From positions 276,416 through 340,415 of the forward strand of contig NZ_KE384398.1 of the NCBI RefSeq assembly GCF_000425585.1: a stretch of DNA of 64,000 nt. Direction: 5' to 3'. The notes under the pieces were generated by a model. It made no database searches. It had not been told where the DNA came from and saw nothing but the letters and a program-made list of their open reading frames with translations. The DNA is from Terrimonas ferruginea DSM 30193 (GTDB lineage: Bacteria > Bacteroidota > Bacteroidia > Chitinophagales > Chitinophagaceae). Shown piece by piece: positions 1 to 8,390 of the stretch (positions within the stretch are counted from its first letter, which is position 1; each line of letters opens with the position of its first letter). The position numbers were made by a program, and so were the translations under genes.

Positions 1-1
1 C

Positions 2-2341
2 CTGGCATGGGATGGAAAAGGTACAAGACTCGCCTGTATCTATACCGAAAAAGGCAAACTGAAACTGTTTGTCTTCGATGCCGTCCTGCGCATCAAAACC
101 ACCAAAGGAATCGAGCTGCCGATGTTCGACCAGGTACAGGACATGAAATACATGCTCGACAACAATACCCTGTTGTTAAGCGCCATCCGTAGCGGGCAAA
201 CGGATATCTATACGTACAAAATCGACAAACAAACCTTCGAGCAGATCACCAACGACGTATACGACGACCTCGATCCTTCCTTCGTAGCCTTCCCGAATAA
301 GACAGGCATTATTTATTCCAGCAACCGTCCTTCGGCCAACGCTGCAAGCAGCGACGACTCACTGCCTGCCAATCGTTTTAATATTTTCCTGGTTGACAAC
401 TGGAACAAATCCGATTTCAAACAGATCTCGCAAATGACCAACCTGAAACGCGGCAATGCCCGTTTCCCTTCTCAATACAACACTTCACACTTTACTTTCG
501 TCAGTGACGAGAACGGTATCAACAACCGCTATGCAGGTTTCTTCCGCACGGAAAGAGCAGGCCTGGATACATTGGTGTTTATCGGAGACGAAGTATTACG
601 CAATCCGCCGAAAGCAGAGATCGACAGTGTGATGAACGAATGGAACAAAACCGATATCGACTCGGTAGGTTTTGTATCGATTACCAACGACTCTTCTTAT
701 GTTTTCCCGCTGACAAACTACCAGAGCAGCCTGATCGAAACACGCACGGCCGGCGACAACCAGCAGGTAAGTGAAGTAATCAAAATGGCTGACCTGAAAA
801 TGTTGTATCGCCTGAAAGTAGACGAGAATACCCTGAAGCGCCGCAACGTTAATGCACGTCCGACTGAATATGTCCGTCAGTTACTGGACGAAGAACGCCG
901 CGCAGCAAATAAAAAAGCGGGAACAGATCCGGCTGGTGGCGGCAATCCGCAGAAACCGCCGCAGAATGATTTCTTCCAAAGTGAATTCAGTGATGAAAAA
1001 CGCGACTCGGCCAAAACAAATGGCCAGGTAGTGGGAAAAGTGGTAAGCTCCGATGTGGAAACCCGCGAACCGGTGCTGCGCAAAGCCAAATTGTATGAAT
1101 ACCGCCCTCCGAAATTCTTTGCAGACTATGCGGTGACGGGTTTCAACAACTCCGTACTTGCAGTAAATAAATTCCAGCCTTATGGCGGTGGTGCAGGCCC
1201 CATCTATCTTTCCAACGGTGGCGACTTCAACGGTATGCTGCGCCTCGGCACAAGCGACCTGATGGAAGACGTGAAGTTTACCGGCGGTATCCGTATTGCA
1301 CCCAACCTCCGCGACAACGATGTGCTGTTTGAATTTTATAACCTGCGCAAGCGTCTCGACTGGGGCTTCACTTATTTCCGCAGCAGCAACCGGGTAGGAC
1401 TTACCGAGCAGAACAGCGGGCTGAACTACGACGGTAAAATGTTCTCCAATTACTACCTCGCACGTTTGCGTTATCCGCTCGACCGTGTGCGCAGCCTGCG
1501 TGCCACCATCGGTCCCCGCTTCGACCGCACGGTAGTATTGTCAAACAACTTCCCGCCGAACGCACTGGATATTCCCGACCAGAAACTGACCTATGGCCAG
1601 GTAAGTGTTGAATATGTACACGACAACACCACCAACCCGGCTACCAATATCTGGAAAGGACTGCGCTATAAAGTATTCTTCGACTGGTTCACGCAACTGA
1701 GCAACGTCAGCAATACCGATGGCAAATACATCTTCAATGCCGGCTTCGATGCGCGTCATTACTATCCTATTTACCGTAACCTGATCTGGGCAGTACGAGC
1801 ATCAGGAGATTTCTCCTGGGGCAATCAGAAAGTTATCTACTACGTAGGTGGAGCCGACAACTGGTTCTCTCCGAAATTCAACGACGGCAATCGCCCCAGC
1901 CCGGATAATACCTATACCTACCAGACACTCGCCAACCCTGTGCGTGGCTTCAAACAAAACATCGCCAACGGTAACAACGCCGTGGTGCTGAACAGTGAAA
2001 TCCGCGTACCGGTATTCACCACGTTCTTCAACAAACCGATCAACAACGCACTGCTCCGCAACTTCCAGTTGGTACAGTTCTTTGACCTCGGTACTGCATG
2101 GAATGGGCAGTTCGATAAACTGGAGCGTCCGCAAACCACGTTCATCGATGCCAACGATCCGAACAACGTAGTGAGTGTGCGACTGAAAGCCGGTGGCCTC
2201 GGACCATTTGCCGGCGGTTATGGATTTGGTGCACGCAGTACCCTGCTGGGTTACTTCCTGAAAGTAGATGCAGCATGGGAAATGAATGGCATCTTCCGCG
2301 GCAAGCCGATGTGGTACTTCGGCATGGGCATCGACTTCTAA
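2..2341 (+). CDS. TolB-like propeller and outer-membrane beta-barrel protein (5' end outside window)
   Basis: The reading frame is open to the left edge, so the gene starts outside the window; 779 residues are visible. The first 200 or so residues contain beta-propeller-like strands of the TolB/WD40-like type (for example IIYSSNRPS and FTFVSDENGINNRYAGF). A proline/glycine/asparagine-rich linker follows near residues 305-330. The last 400 residues alternate polar and hydrophobic positions with many aromatics and end in Phe (YFGMGIDF), the usual C-terminal signature of an outer-membrane barrel. Bacteroidota encode large proteins with this propeller-plus-barrel layout, often annotated as TolB-like or BamA-like. 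The substrate is unknown. A strong hairpin follows the stop codon. Alternative: a surface-antigen-like barrel with an unrelated N-terminal half. Confidence 0.75.
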   Translation: MAWDGKGTRLACIYTEKGKLKLFVFDAVLRIKTTKGIELPMFDQVQDMKYMLDNNTLLLSAIRSGQTDIYTYKIDKQTFEQITNDVYDDLDPSFVAFPNKTGIIYSSNRPSANAASSDDSLPANRFNIFLVDNWNKSDFKQISQMTNLKRGNARFPSQYNTSHFTFVSDENGINNRYAGFFRTERAGLDTLVFIGDEVLRNPPKAEIDSVMNEWNKTDIDSVGFVSITNDSSYVFPLTNYQSSLIETRTAGDNQQVSEVIKMADLKMLYRLKVDENTLKRRNVNARPTEYVRQLLDEERRAANKKAGTDPAGGGNPQKPPQNDFFQSEFSDEKRDSAKTNGQVVGKVVSSDVETREPVLRKAKLYEYRPPKFFADYAVTGFNNSVLAVNKFQPYGGGAGPIYLSNGGDFNGMLRLGTSDLMEDVKFTGGIRIAPNLRDNDVLFEFYNLRKRLDWGFTYFRSSNRVGLTEQNSGLNYDGKMFSNYYLARLRYPLDRVRSLRATIGPRFDRTVVLSNNFPPNALDIPDQKLTYGQVSVEYVHDNTTNPATNIWKGLRYKVFFDWFTQLSNVSNTDGKYIFNAGFDARHYYPIYRNLIWAVRASGDFSWGNQKVIYYVGGADNWFSPKFNDGNRPSPDNTYTYQTLANPVRGFKQNIANGNNAVVLNSEIRVPVFTTFFNKPINNALLRNFQLVQFFDLGTAWNGQFDKLERPQTTFIDANDPNNVVSVRLKAGGLGPFAGGYGFGARSTLLGYFLKVDAAWEMNGIFRGKPMWYFGMGIDF

Positions 2342-2362
2342 ATAAATTCATTTTATACCAAT

Positions 2363-2393
2363 AAAAAATCCCGCTTGAAGCGGGATTTTTTTT
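2363..2393. terminator. Bidirectional rho-independent terminator
   Basis: A GC stem (ATCCCGC / GCGGGAT, loop of about 5) is flanked by A-tracts on the left and T-tracts on the right. It lies between the plus-strand gene ending at 2341 and the minus-strand gene ending at 2399, so it can terminate both. Confidence 0.9.
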
Positions 2394-2398
2394 GACTG

Positions 2399-3088
2399 TC
2401 AGTGCATCTTCAGGGTTCTTGGTTTACTACCCTGGTAGATCAGCCAGATGAAAAGCGCATAACTGATGATCATCGCCCACGATTCTGTATGACCGAGCGG
2501 CTGAAAAACAAGTTCCAGCAAATGATCGGTCAGTGCAAAAGGATCGGTGAAAATGTCCCAGCTATTGAACCGTCTGTAACGTCCGAGGTAGACACCCAGG
2601 GCGCACAGGAAAAGAACAGGAAAAATAAAAACAGCCGGCCGGCGGAGCCATCCCTGGCTCCGCAACCAGCTTTCTATCCGCTGCAGTGAAAACATGCCCG
2701 CCTGCAAACCGCTCCATGCGAAAGACAACAACAACACAAGATCAAACCAGCCCGGCGCCGAGCGCACCTCCCTGAAGTGGAAGAGATCAGTGAACAGGTA
2801 AAAGGAGTTGGGCAGAAACAGCAACCAGAGCATAAACCAGGTTGCCTTCAGCCAGCGTTTGCGCGGATCTGCCTGCAGAAAGAACCAGGTACATATAAGC
2901 GGAACAAAAGCAAGCGCCAGGTTCCATAACAAAAACAGATAGGTATTTTCATTCGTTGTCAATATGCGCAGTATCAACAAACCGGAAGCAAAGAGTGAAG
3001 ACAGCAACAGCCAGTCTTCACGAAAAATGGGGCTGTACAATTGACTACGCCAGCCACGACGTACGGCATGTAATATTTTCTTTTTCAT
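2399..3088 (-). CDS. DUF1361 domain-containing membrane protein
   Basis: 229 residues with about six hydrophobic segments (roughly 26-43, 49-71, 79-102, 114-135, 150-168, 201-221). The segment patterns LLWNLALAFVPL, FLPNSFYLFTDLFHF and FAWSGLQAGMFSL match what I know of the DUF1361 family of integral membrane proteins, whose function is unknown. The ATG overlaps the end of the diacylglycerol kinase gene by four bases, so it is probably translationally coupled and is the last gene of the creD-dgkA-DUF1361 unit. The C-terminus (PRTLKMH) ends just before a shared terminator. Confidence 0.8.
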   Translation of the reverse strand: MKKKILHAVRRGWRSQLYSPIFREDWLLLSSLFASGLLILRILTTNENTYLFLLWNLALAFVPLICTWFFLQADPRKRWLKATWFMLWLLFLPNSFYLFTDLFHFREVRSAPGWFDLVLLLSFAWSGLQAGMFSLQRIESWLRSQGWLRRPAVFIFPVLFLCALGVYLGRYRRFNSWDIFTDPFALTDHLLELVFQPLGHTESWAMIISYALFIWLIYQGSKPRTLKMH

Positions 3089-3459
3089 GAGCCTGAAATG
3101 ATTTTAGGTAAAAAAATAATCAGCGCTATCACCACTGCAAACACGGCGCTCAGCAGCACGGCAGCAGCGGCCATATCCTTGACGTGTTTGATGGCAACAG
3201 TATAACCGGGAGAAACAACGTCTGCCAATCGCTCAATAGCTGTATTTAAAATCTCCGTGATCCACACCAGGAAAATGGCGATCAGTAACCATTTCCATTC
3301 ATTTTTATTCAGTTGAAACAAACAACCCGCAGCTATTGCGATGACAGCTGCTATTGCATGCACGCGCGCATGCGGTTCGGTTTTCCAGAAAGTACGGAGC
3401 CCCTGCCAGGCATAGCCAAGGCTCCGTTGACGTTTCCGGATATAAGCGGACAAGGCCAT
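3085..3459 (-). CDS. dgkA: Diacylglycerol/undecaprenol kinase family protein
   Basis: 124 residues from the ATG at 3459; the longer open frame upstream only overlaps creD in another frame. Members of this small integral-membrane kinase family phosphorylate diacylglycerol or undecaprenol using ATP. The family signature is clear: TEILNTAIERLAD around residues 68-80 (E69, N72, E76) and HVKDMAAAAVLLSA around 92-105, plus three hydrophobic helices. The length fits the family. The gene starts 2 bases after the creD stop and overlaps the DUF1361 gene by 4 bases, indicating one transcript. Whether the lipid substrate is undecaprenol or diacylglycerol cannot be read from the sequence. Confidence 0.92.
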   Translation of the reverse strand: MALSAYIRKRQRSLGYAWQGLRTFWKTEPHARVHAIAAVIAIAAGCLFQLNKNEWKWLLIAIFLVWITEILNTAIERLADVVSPGYTVAIKHVKDMAAAAVLLSAVFAVVIALIIFLPKIISGS

Positions 3460-3461
3460 GG

Positions 3462-4739
3462 TTATTGTTGTAATCTCCTGGAGAAATACATGACGATCGC
3501 GAGTGCAATAAACAAACCGATACTTCCCATGAGCAGTGAGAAATCCTGCAATTGAATGATACTGAAAATATAGCCGTACACGGCGGTCAGCACCAGGCAG
3601 ATAAACAGGGAAATGCGGGCTGACTTCAGAATGCCTCCGGTATACCAGGTTACCAATGCGATGGTAGCAACGCCGGCAATACAATACGCCCAATTGAACC
3701 CGGTATATTCCGACACCGATAACAACAACGTATAAAACAATACGAGCGCCAATCCTGCAAGACCATAATGCACCAGCAGCAAACTTCTTTTGTATACGAG
3801 TTCAATAAGCAGAAAGGCGACAAAGGTCAAAATGATGCAAAGCAAGGCATACTTAACGGCGCGGCGTGTTTTATCATAACCATCTACCGGCAACATGAAT
3901 ACGGTGCCCACCGTCAATGGCTCAAGCGAATAACTCCGGTTGATCCATACCTGTGGGGTATTGCGGTTAAGAAATTTCCAGTTGGCCACAAATCCGCTAT
4001 CACCCACTTCCCGTGTTTCGGGTAACATGCTGCCCTGGAAACTCGGATCTTTCCAGCCAGACTCCATTTTGATGCGTGTATCGCGGGCGGCGCTGGCAAA
4101 CAACAACTCACCCGAGCCATTGAGATTGAACTGCAGGTTGAACTGATGCAGCGAATGCATTTTATCCTGGGACAACGGAAGGCGAACGTAATAAGCATCT
4201 TTCAGGAAGTCTGCTCCGTCGTATTGCGGCAGCAGGGTCAACGTTTCATCGCCCCACTGCAGACGAATGTCTTCGCGTATACCGCGCAATGCATCTTTGA
4301 CAGGTAAGATCAGTAAGGCCCGGTCCCAATCGAGCAAGCTGTCTTCCACACCTGCGGATGCCATGTCTGCCGGGGCAAAAGAGCCGCTAATGTTGATGGA
4401 AGAACGATATACGGGTACTTCATAAATACCACGCCGGCGTGTTTCTGTCGCTACCCTGGTGGATACATCGGCTTTGTCGGGCATAAGGTAAATCATATTA
4501 CCACCTATCTTATAAGGCACGGCGATCACCGGCGAGGTTACTTTCTGTGGGCCTGCCCATTTCTGGTTGATATCGGCCGACGCTTGCTGCTGCCGCAGTT
4601 CACGCTCCCGGACTATTTCCAGGATAAACAAAGTGGGAACCCAGAGTAATAAGGCAATGCCGAAAATGACGAGGCCTTTAAAGAAAAACTTTCCTTTGTC
4701 CATTAAACCGGAAAGCGCGGAGGTGGGGGAATTTTCCAT
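3462..4739 (-). CDS. creD: Cell envelope integrity protein CreD
   Basis: 425 residues, close to the usual CreD length of about 450. There is an N-terminal membrane segment (about 20-40), a long extracytoplasmic domain (about 45-285), and four to five C-terminal membrane segments. The strongly conserved CreD stretch HYGLAGLALVLFYTLLLSVSE precedes GFNWAY. CreD is an inner-membrane protein linked to envelope stress; its biochemical role is not established. It is the first gene of a tight creD-dgkA-DUF1361 unit. A 17-bp palindrome (4772-4788) lies between the upstream regulator gene and this start, so expression is probably controlled by that regulator. Confidence 0.92.
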   Translation of the reverse strand: MENSPTSALSGLMDKGKFFFKGLVIFGIALLLWVPTLFILEIVRERELRQQQASADINQKWAGPQKVTSPVIAVPYKIGGNMIYLMPDKADVSTRVATETRRRGIYEVPVYRSSINISGSFAPADMASAGVEDSLLDWDRALLILPVKDALRGIREDIRLQWGDETLTLLPQYDGADFLKDAYYVRLPLSQDKMHSLHQFNLQFNLNGSGELLFASAARDTRIKMESGWKDPSFQGSMLPETREVGDSGFVANWKFLNRNTPQVWINRSYSLEPLTVGTVFMLPVDGYDKTRRAVKYALLCIILTFVAFLLIELVYKRSLLLVHYGLAGLALVLFYTLLLSVSEYTGFNWAYCIAGVATIALVTWYTGGILKSARISLFICLVLTAVYGYIFSIIQLQDFSLLMGSIGLFIALAIVMYFSRRLQQ

Positions 4740-4771
4740 ATAACTATAATTGTTTATTTATTTTAAAAAGC

Positions 4772-4788
4772 ACTTTGAAGTACAAAGT
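4772..4788. promoter_or_regulatory. Candidate operator upstream of creD
   Basis: ACTTTGAAGTACAAAGT is an imperfect palindrome (ACTTTG...CAAAGT). It differs at one base from the copy at 5783-5799, and identity extends to 25 bases including an A-tract. It lies in the 65-base gap between the winged-helix regulator gene and creD. The most likely ligand is the regulator encoded at 4805-5101; this is an inference. Confidence 0.6.
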
Positions 4789-4804
4789 ATAAAGGCAAAA
4801 AAAA

Positions 4805-5101
4805 TTATCGTATTCCTTTGATCATGTTTTCGAGCGCCTGGATATGATCGTTGAATGCTTTTTCGCCGTTGCGCGTAACGGAATAAGTGGTATTTGTTTT
4901 ACGCCCGATAAAACCTTTGTGAACTTTGAGATAACCGTTTTCTTCCAGGCTAACGAGGTGGGTGGCCAGGTTGCCGTCGGTTACTTCCAGCATACGTTTC
5001 AGGTCGTTGAAGCTCACTTCCTCATTAACCATGAGGATGCTCATCACCCCGAGGCGTATGCGGTTATCAAACAATTTATTTAATCCGGCAATAGGGTTCA
5101 T
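4805..5101 (-). CDS. Winged-helix transcriptional regulator
   Basis: 98 residues forming a single winged helix-turn-helix domain. Features seen are LFDNRIRLGVMSILM, the recognition region SFNDLKRMLEVTDGNLATHLVSLEENGYL and the wing KVHKGFIGRKTNTTYSVT. It resembles the small MarR/PadR-like winged-helix proteins that accompany creD in Bacteroidota. It overlaps the upstream membrane-protein gene by four bases (ATGA). The presence of two near-identical palindromes in this cluster suggests autoregulation and control of creD. No ligand-binding domain is present beyond a short C-terminal helix that may dimerise. Confidence 0.88.
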   Translation of the reverse strand: MNPIAGLNKLFDNRIRLGVMSILMVNEEVSFNDLKRMLEVTDGNLATHLVSLEENGYLKVHKGFIGRKTNTTYSVTRNGEKAFNDHIQALENMIKGIR

Positions 5102-5775
5102 AAAGGATCCTTTGCAATAGCAACAACAGGTTTTTCATTTCGTTCATACCGGAACCAGATGACCAGTCCGAATACGATATGCAATACACCAAAACCAAGC
5201 GTCCAGAAATACAGGCCATAACCGATGTAAAACATATTGAGTAATCCGAGCAGGATCATACCGAAACCCAGCCAACGTACGGCTCCCAGCGTGAAGCGGC
5301 TGGCTGCTACCATCGACAAGCCGTAAAAAACCAGACAACCCGGGGCAATGAAACGCCATTCATTATAACGCAGCATGCCGAGTAAAAATACAGCCCCGGC
5401 CGCCATGGGTATGGCAAATTGCCAGGCTGCCTGGCGGGAACTGTACTCCCATAATGATTGTCCCTGGCGGCGCGCTTTGCGCCAGGTAAACAAAGCGGCA
5501 ATACCCGCTGCCACAACCAATGTGATGAAGGACAACACCAGCAGTTGGGTTTTGAGTTCCGCAAAGTCGCCCGCCATGAAAGCGCCGCGCGTATTGTAAG
5601 ACCGGTAATAGGGCAGGAAGAAAAGATACCGGCCGATGAGGGCACTTATCAAAGCCACCACACCGGCGCCGGTAAAACTCCAGGCGCTGAGCGAAGTAAA
5701 CCGGCTGCTGCGCTGCATCAACCGCTTGATGTCCTGCACATCCTGCAGGGTACCGGCTCTTAAATTATCATCCAT
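5098..5775 (-). CDS. Multi-pass membrane protein of the creD cluster, function unknown
   Basis: 225 residues from the ATG at 5775. An in-frame TTG seven codons earlier lies inside the palindrome and promoter-like sequence, so the ATG is preferred. About six hydrophobic segments are visible, with a short soluble N-terminus (DDNLRAGTLQDVQDIKRLMQRSSRF). I do not recognise a named domain. The coding end overlaps the regulator start by four bases, so the two are co-expressed. A candidate operator directly abuts the start codon. In such gene pairs the membrane protein may act as a sensor or partner for the regulator, but nothing in the sequence proves this. Confidence 0.75.
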   Translation of the reverse strand: MDDNLRAGTLQDVQDIKRLMQRSSRFTSLSAWSFTGAGVVALISALIGRYLFFLPYYRSYNTRGAFMAGDFAELKTQLLVLSFITLVVAAGIAALFTWRKARRQGQSLWEYSSRQAAWQFAIPMAAGAVFLLGMLRYNEWRFIAPGCLVFYGLSMVAASRFTLGAVRWLGFGMILLGLLNMFYIGYGLYFWTLGFGVLHIVFGLVIWFRYERNEKPVVAIAKDPL

Positions 5776-5782
5776 AAAAAGC

Positions 5783-5799
5783 ACTTTGAAATACAAAGT
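5783..5799. promoter_or_regulatory. Candidate operator abutting the start of the creD-cluster first gene
   Basis: ACTTTGAAATACAAAGT is an imperfect palindrome and the second copy of the creD-cluster motif. Read on the minus strand it overlaps a TTACTTTG box that resembles the Bacteroidota -7 element TAnnTTTG, so a bound protein would block polymerase directly. Confidence 0.6.
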
Positions 5800-5825
5800 A
5801 ATAGGCCTCCGGCTGATTTTCCAAA
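5794..5825 (-). promoter_or_regulatory. Candidate promoter of the creD cluster
   Basis: On the minus strand TTTG (5822-5825) is followed after 20 bases by TTACTTTG (5794-5801), close to the Bacteroidota -33 TTTG and -7 TAnnTTTG arrangement. The operator candidate overlaps the -7 box. Predicted transcription would begin about 15 bases before the ATG at 5775. Confidence 0.45.
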
Positions 5826-5886
5826 TAAAAAATTCGTTAAATACATGCTCCGGGCAAATTCCCGCCGCTTTTACCGCTTTGCGAAG

Positions 5887-5894
5887 TAGATTTG
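5887..5894 (+). promoter_or_regulatory. Candidate -7 element with very short leader
   Basis: TAGATTTG fits TAnnTTTG and ends seven bases before the ATG at 5902. If it is used, the leader would be only a few bases. No convincing -33 TTTG is seen at the expected distance. Confidence 0.35.
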
Positions 5895-5901
5895 CATATT
5901 C

Positions 5902-8382
5902 ATGTTGAACGCCAGACCCATTACCCGTTTTCTTTTATTGACCCTGATCCTGATGACGGCATCGCACCTGTCCGCGCAAAAGATCATCAGCGGTGTGATC
6001 AAAGATTTTCACAGCGAAGAGAAAGTTCCTTTCGCATCCGTTACGTTCAAAGGCACGTCCTTCGGTGGCCTCACCGATTCGGCCGGTTTTTTTTCCTTCC
6101 AGGTAGACAAATGGCCTTCCGACTCATTGCTCGTTACCTGCGTTGGTTATCAACCCTACACTTTCGCCATACCAGCCAATAAAGATTCCCTCCTGCTTGA
6201 AATCCCGATGGAACGCGGCACTTTCAATAATGACGTGCGCGTGAAAGTAAAGGTGAACAAAGGCCTGCTCGTGTGGCGAAAGATCGTGCAGAACAAACCC
6301 CGCAATGACCGTTACCGGTTTCAGAATTTTTCCTACGAACTCTACAACAAGCTGGAACTCGATATCAAGAACATGAATTTCCGCCGCATCACGCGCTTTA
6401 AACCATTGCGCGGCATCGGCGATATCATCAACCAGCATATCGATTCTACCGACGAACAAAAGTATTTACCCGCTTACCTCACCGAAGCACTCTCTGATTA
6501 TTATTACCAGAAGAAACCGCTGAAGCGCCGCGAGATCATTAAAGCCGTTAATACCAACGGTGTGCGCAACGAAAGCATGATCAAGTTTCTCGGTGGCATG
6601 GACCAGGTGATCAATGTGTACAACAACTTTATTCCCGTATTCGATAAACAGTTTGTGAGCCCGGCCAGTGATAACGGTGATATCTATTACAATTACAACG
6701 TAATCGATACGCAGCAGATCGGCAATCACCGTTATTTCCACCTGGTGTTTGCGCCGCGCCGAAAGGGCACGAATACGTTTGAAGGCGACTGCTGGGTACA
6801 TGTGGGCAGCTTTGCCATTCAACGCATGAACCTGCGCCTGGGTAAGGAAGCGAATATCAACTTCCTGGAAAACCTGAGCCTGATCCAGGAATACACGCTC
6901 ATCAATGATTCCACCTGGTTTTTATCGAAGGATAAATTCGTGGCGGATGTGTCGCCTGTCGGCAAAATGGTACCGGGGCTCATCGGGCGAAAGACAACTA
7001 CCTACCGCAACGTGATTGTCAACGACAGCAGCGTGGTGCAGGAGCTGGCAAAAAATAAACGGCTGGAAGAAGTACTTACACTAGAAGGCGCAGCCTATAA
7101 GCCACGTGAATATTGGGACACGGCCCGGCACGAAGAGCTTTCGCGAACGGAAAAAGGCATCATTCACATGATCGATACGCTCACCAATGCGCCATCGTTC
7201 AAACGGCTGACCAAACAACTCACCTTTCTCGCCACCGGTTATTTCAATGTGGGCAACCTGCAATTTGGTTCGGCCTATAACTGGTTTACGGGAAATGGCT
7301 GGGAAGGTTTCCGGATGCGTTTCGACCTGGCGAGCAACCGGCATTTCGATAAAAAATGGTGGTGGCACGGCTACGTCGCCTATGGTTTCGGCGACCGTAA
7401 GTTCAAAGGAAAAGGTGAAGTGTTCTACCTGCCTAAAAAAGATCCGCGGCAATACTTTTTTGCTTCGTATGTAAATGATCTCGACTTTGGACAGAACTAT
7501 TATGGCGAAGTGTCGCAGGACAATATTTTCGCCCTGGCGATCCGCAAAAAAGGCATTCCCATCAAGTTTCTGAAAGTGGAAGAAAAACGGTTGGAGTTTT
7601 TCAATGAAACACGTTCGGGTTTCTCCACCCTGCTGGCAGTAACGCACAAGCAATACACGCCGCTGCGCAACCTTCCGCCGAAAGATTCTTTTGCCATTGC
7701 GGGAGCATCGCCGCTGGCAACCGCCGAAGTAGCCTTAAGATTACGTTTCGCTTACCTGGAAAAATTCCTGGAGTCCACTTTTTTCCGCACCAGCCTGGGA
7801 AGCCCCTATCCTATTGCAGAACTAACCGTAGCAAGAGGCATATCGGGCATTTTCAATAGCGGATACGATTATACCAAACTCTCGGCCAGTGTGTCGGACT
7901 ATATCAGCATTCCGCCGGTCGGTAATATTTCCTTCCAGGTATACGGTGGTAAAACATTCGGTACACTGCCTTATGTACTGCTGGATATTGCGCCGGGCAA
8001 TGAGTTGTATTATTACAACAAGTATGCGTTCAACATGATGAACCGTTTTGAATTCATCCATGATCAGTTTGCCGGCATCAATTTCGAACACAATATCGGC
8101 AACGGTATTTTCAGGTTGATCCCTAAATTGAAATTCCGTCAGTTCTATACGGTGAAAACATTGTGGGGCAGCCTCAATGAGAAAAACCGTGAACTCAATT
8201 TTGTGGACGGACATAATTTCCAAACCCTCAACGGCAAAACCTATCTCGAAGTCGGTACCGGTATCGATAATATCCTGCGCTTTATCCGCATCGATTGTGT
8301 GTGGCGTTTGCTGCCGCAGTCCAATATAAAAGAAGCCACCAAACGCTTTGGCGTATTTGGCAGCTTCCGTTTAACCTTCTAA
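5902..8382 (+). CDS. DUF5686 and carboxypeptidase-like regulatory domain protein
   Basis: 826 residues. The signal peptide ends near residue 25 (SHLSAQ). A carboxypeptidase-regulatory-like beta-sandwich occupies about 26-110 (ISGVIKDFHSEEKVPFASVTFKGTSFGGLTDSAG, shown in part by its GxV...ASV...GGLTDSAGFF pattern). The rest matches the large DUF5686 outer-membrane family, with a barrel-like C-terminal half that ends in RLTF. Function is unknown. Proteins of this type are surface or outer-membrane components in Bacteroidota and resemble TonB-dependent receptors only in the first domain. The start is supported because the signal peptide begins there. It stands alone, converging on the TraB-like gene with only 8 bases between stops. 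Confidence 0.85.
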   Translation: MLNARPITRFLLLTLILMTASHLSAQKIISGVIKDFHSEEKVPFASVTFKGTSFGGLTDSAGFFSFQVDKWPSDSLLVTCVGYQPYTFAIPANKDSLLLEIPMERGTFNNDVRVKVKVNKGLLVWRKIVQNKPRNDRYRFQNFSYELYNKLELDIKNMNFRRITRFKPLRGIGDIINQHIDSTDEQKYLPAYLTEALSDYYYQKKPLKRREIIKAVNTNGVRNESMIKFLGGMDQVINVYNNFIPVFDKQFVSPASDNGDIYYNYNVIDTQQIGNHRYFHLVFAPRRKGTNTFEGDCWVHVGSFAIQRMNLRLGKEANINFLENLSLIQEYTLINDSTWFLSKDKFVADVSPVGKMVPGLIGRKTTTYRNVIVNDSSVVQELAKNKRLEEVLTLEGAAYKPREYWDTARHEELSRTEKGIIHMIDTLTNAPSFKRLTKQLTFLATGYFNVGNLQFGSAYNWFTGNGWEGFRMRFDLASNRHFDKKWWWHGYVAYGFGDRKFKGKGEVFYLPKKDPRQYFFASYVNDLDFGQNYYGEVSQDNIFALAIRKKGIPIKFLKVEEKRLEFFNETRSGFSTLLAVTHKQYTPLRNLPPKDSFAIAGASPLATAEVALRLRFAYLEKFLESTFFRTSLGSPYPIAELTVARGISGIFNSGYDYTKLSASVSDYISIPPVGNISFQVYGGKTFGTLPYVLLDIAPGNELYYYNKYAFNMMNRFEFIHDQFAGINFEHNIGNGIFRLIPKLKFRQFYTVKTLWGSLNEKNRELNFVDGHNFQTLNGKTYLEVGTGIDNILRFIRIDCVWRLLPQSNIKEATKRFGVFGSFRLTF

Positions 8383-8390
8383 AATCAGTT

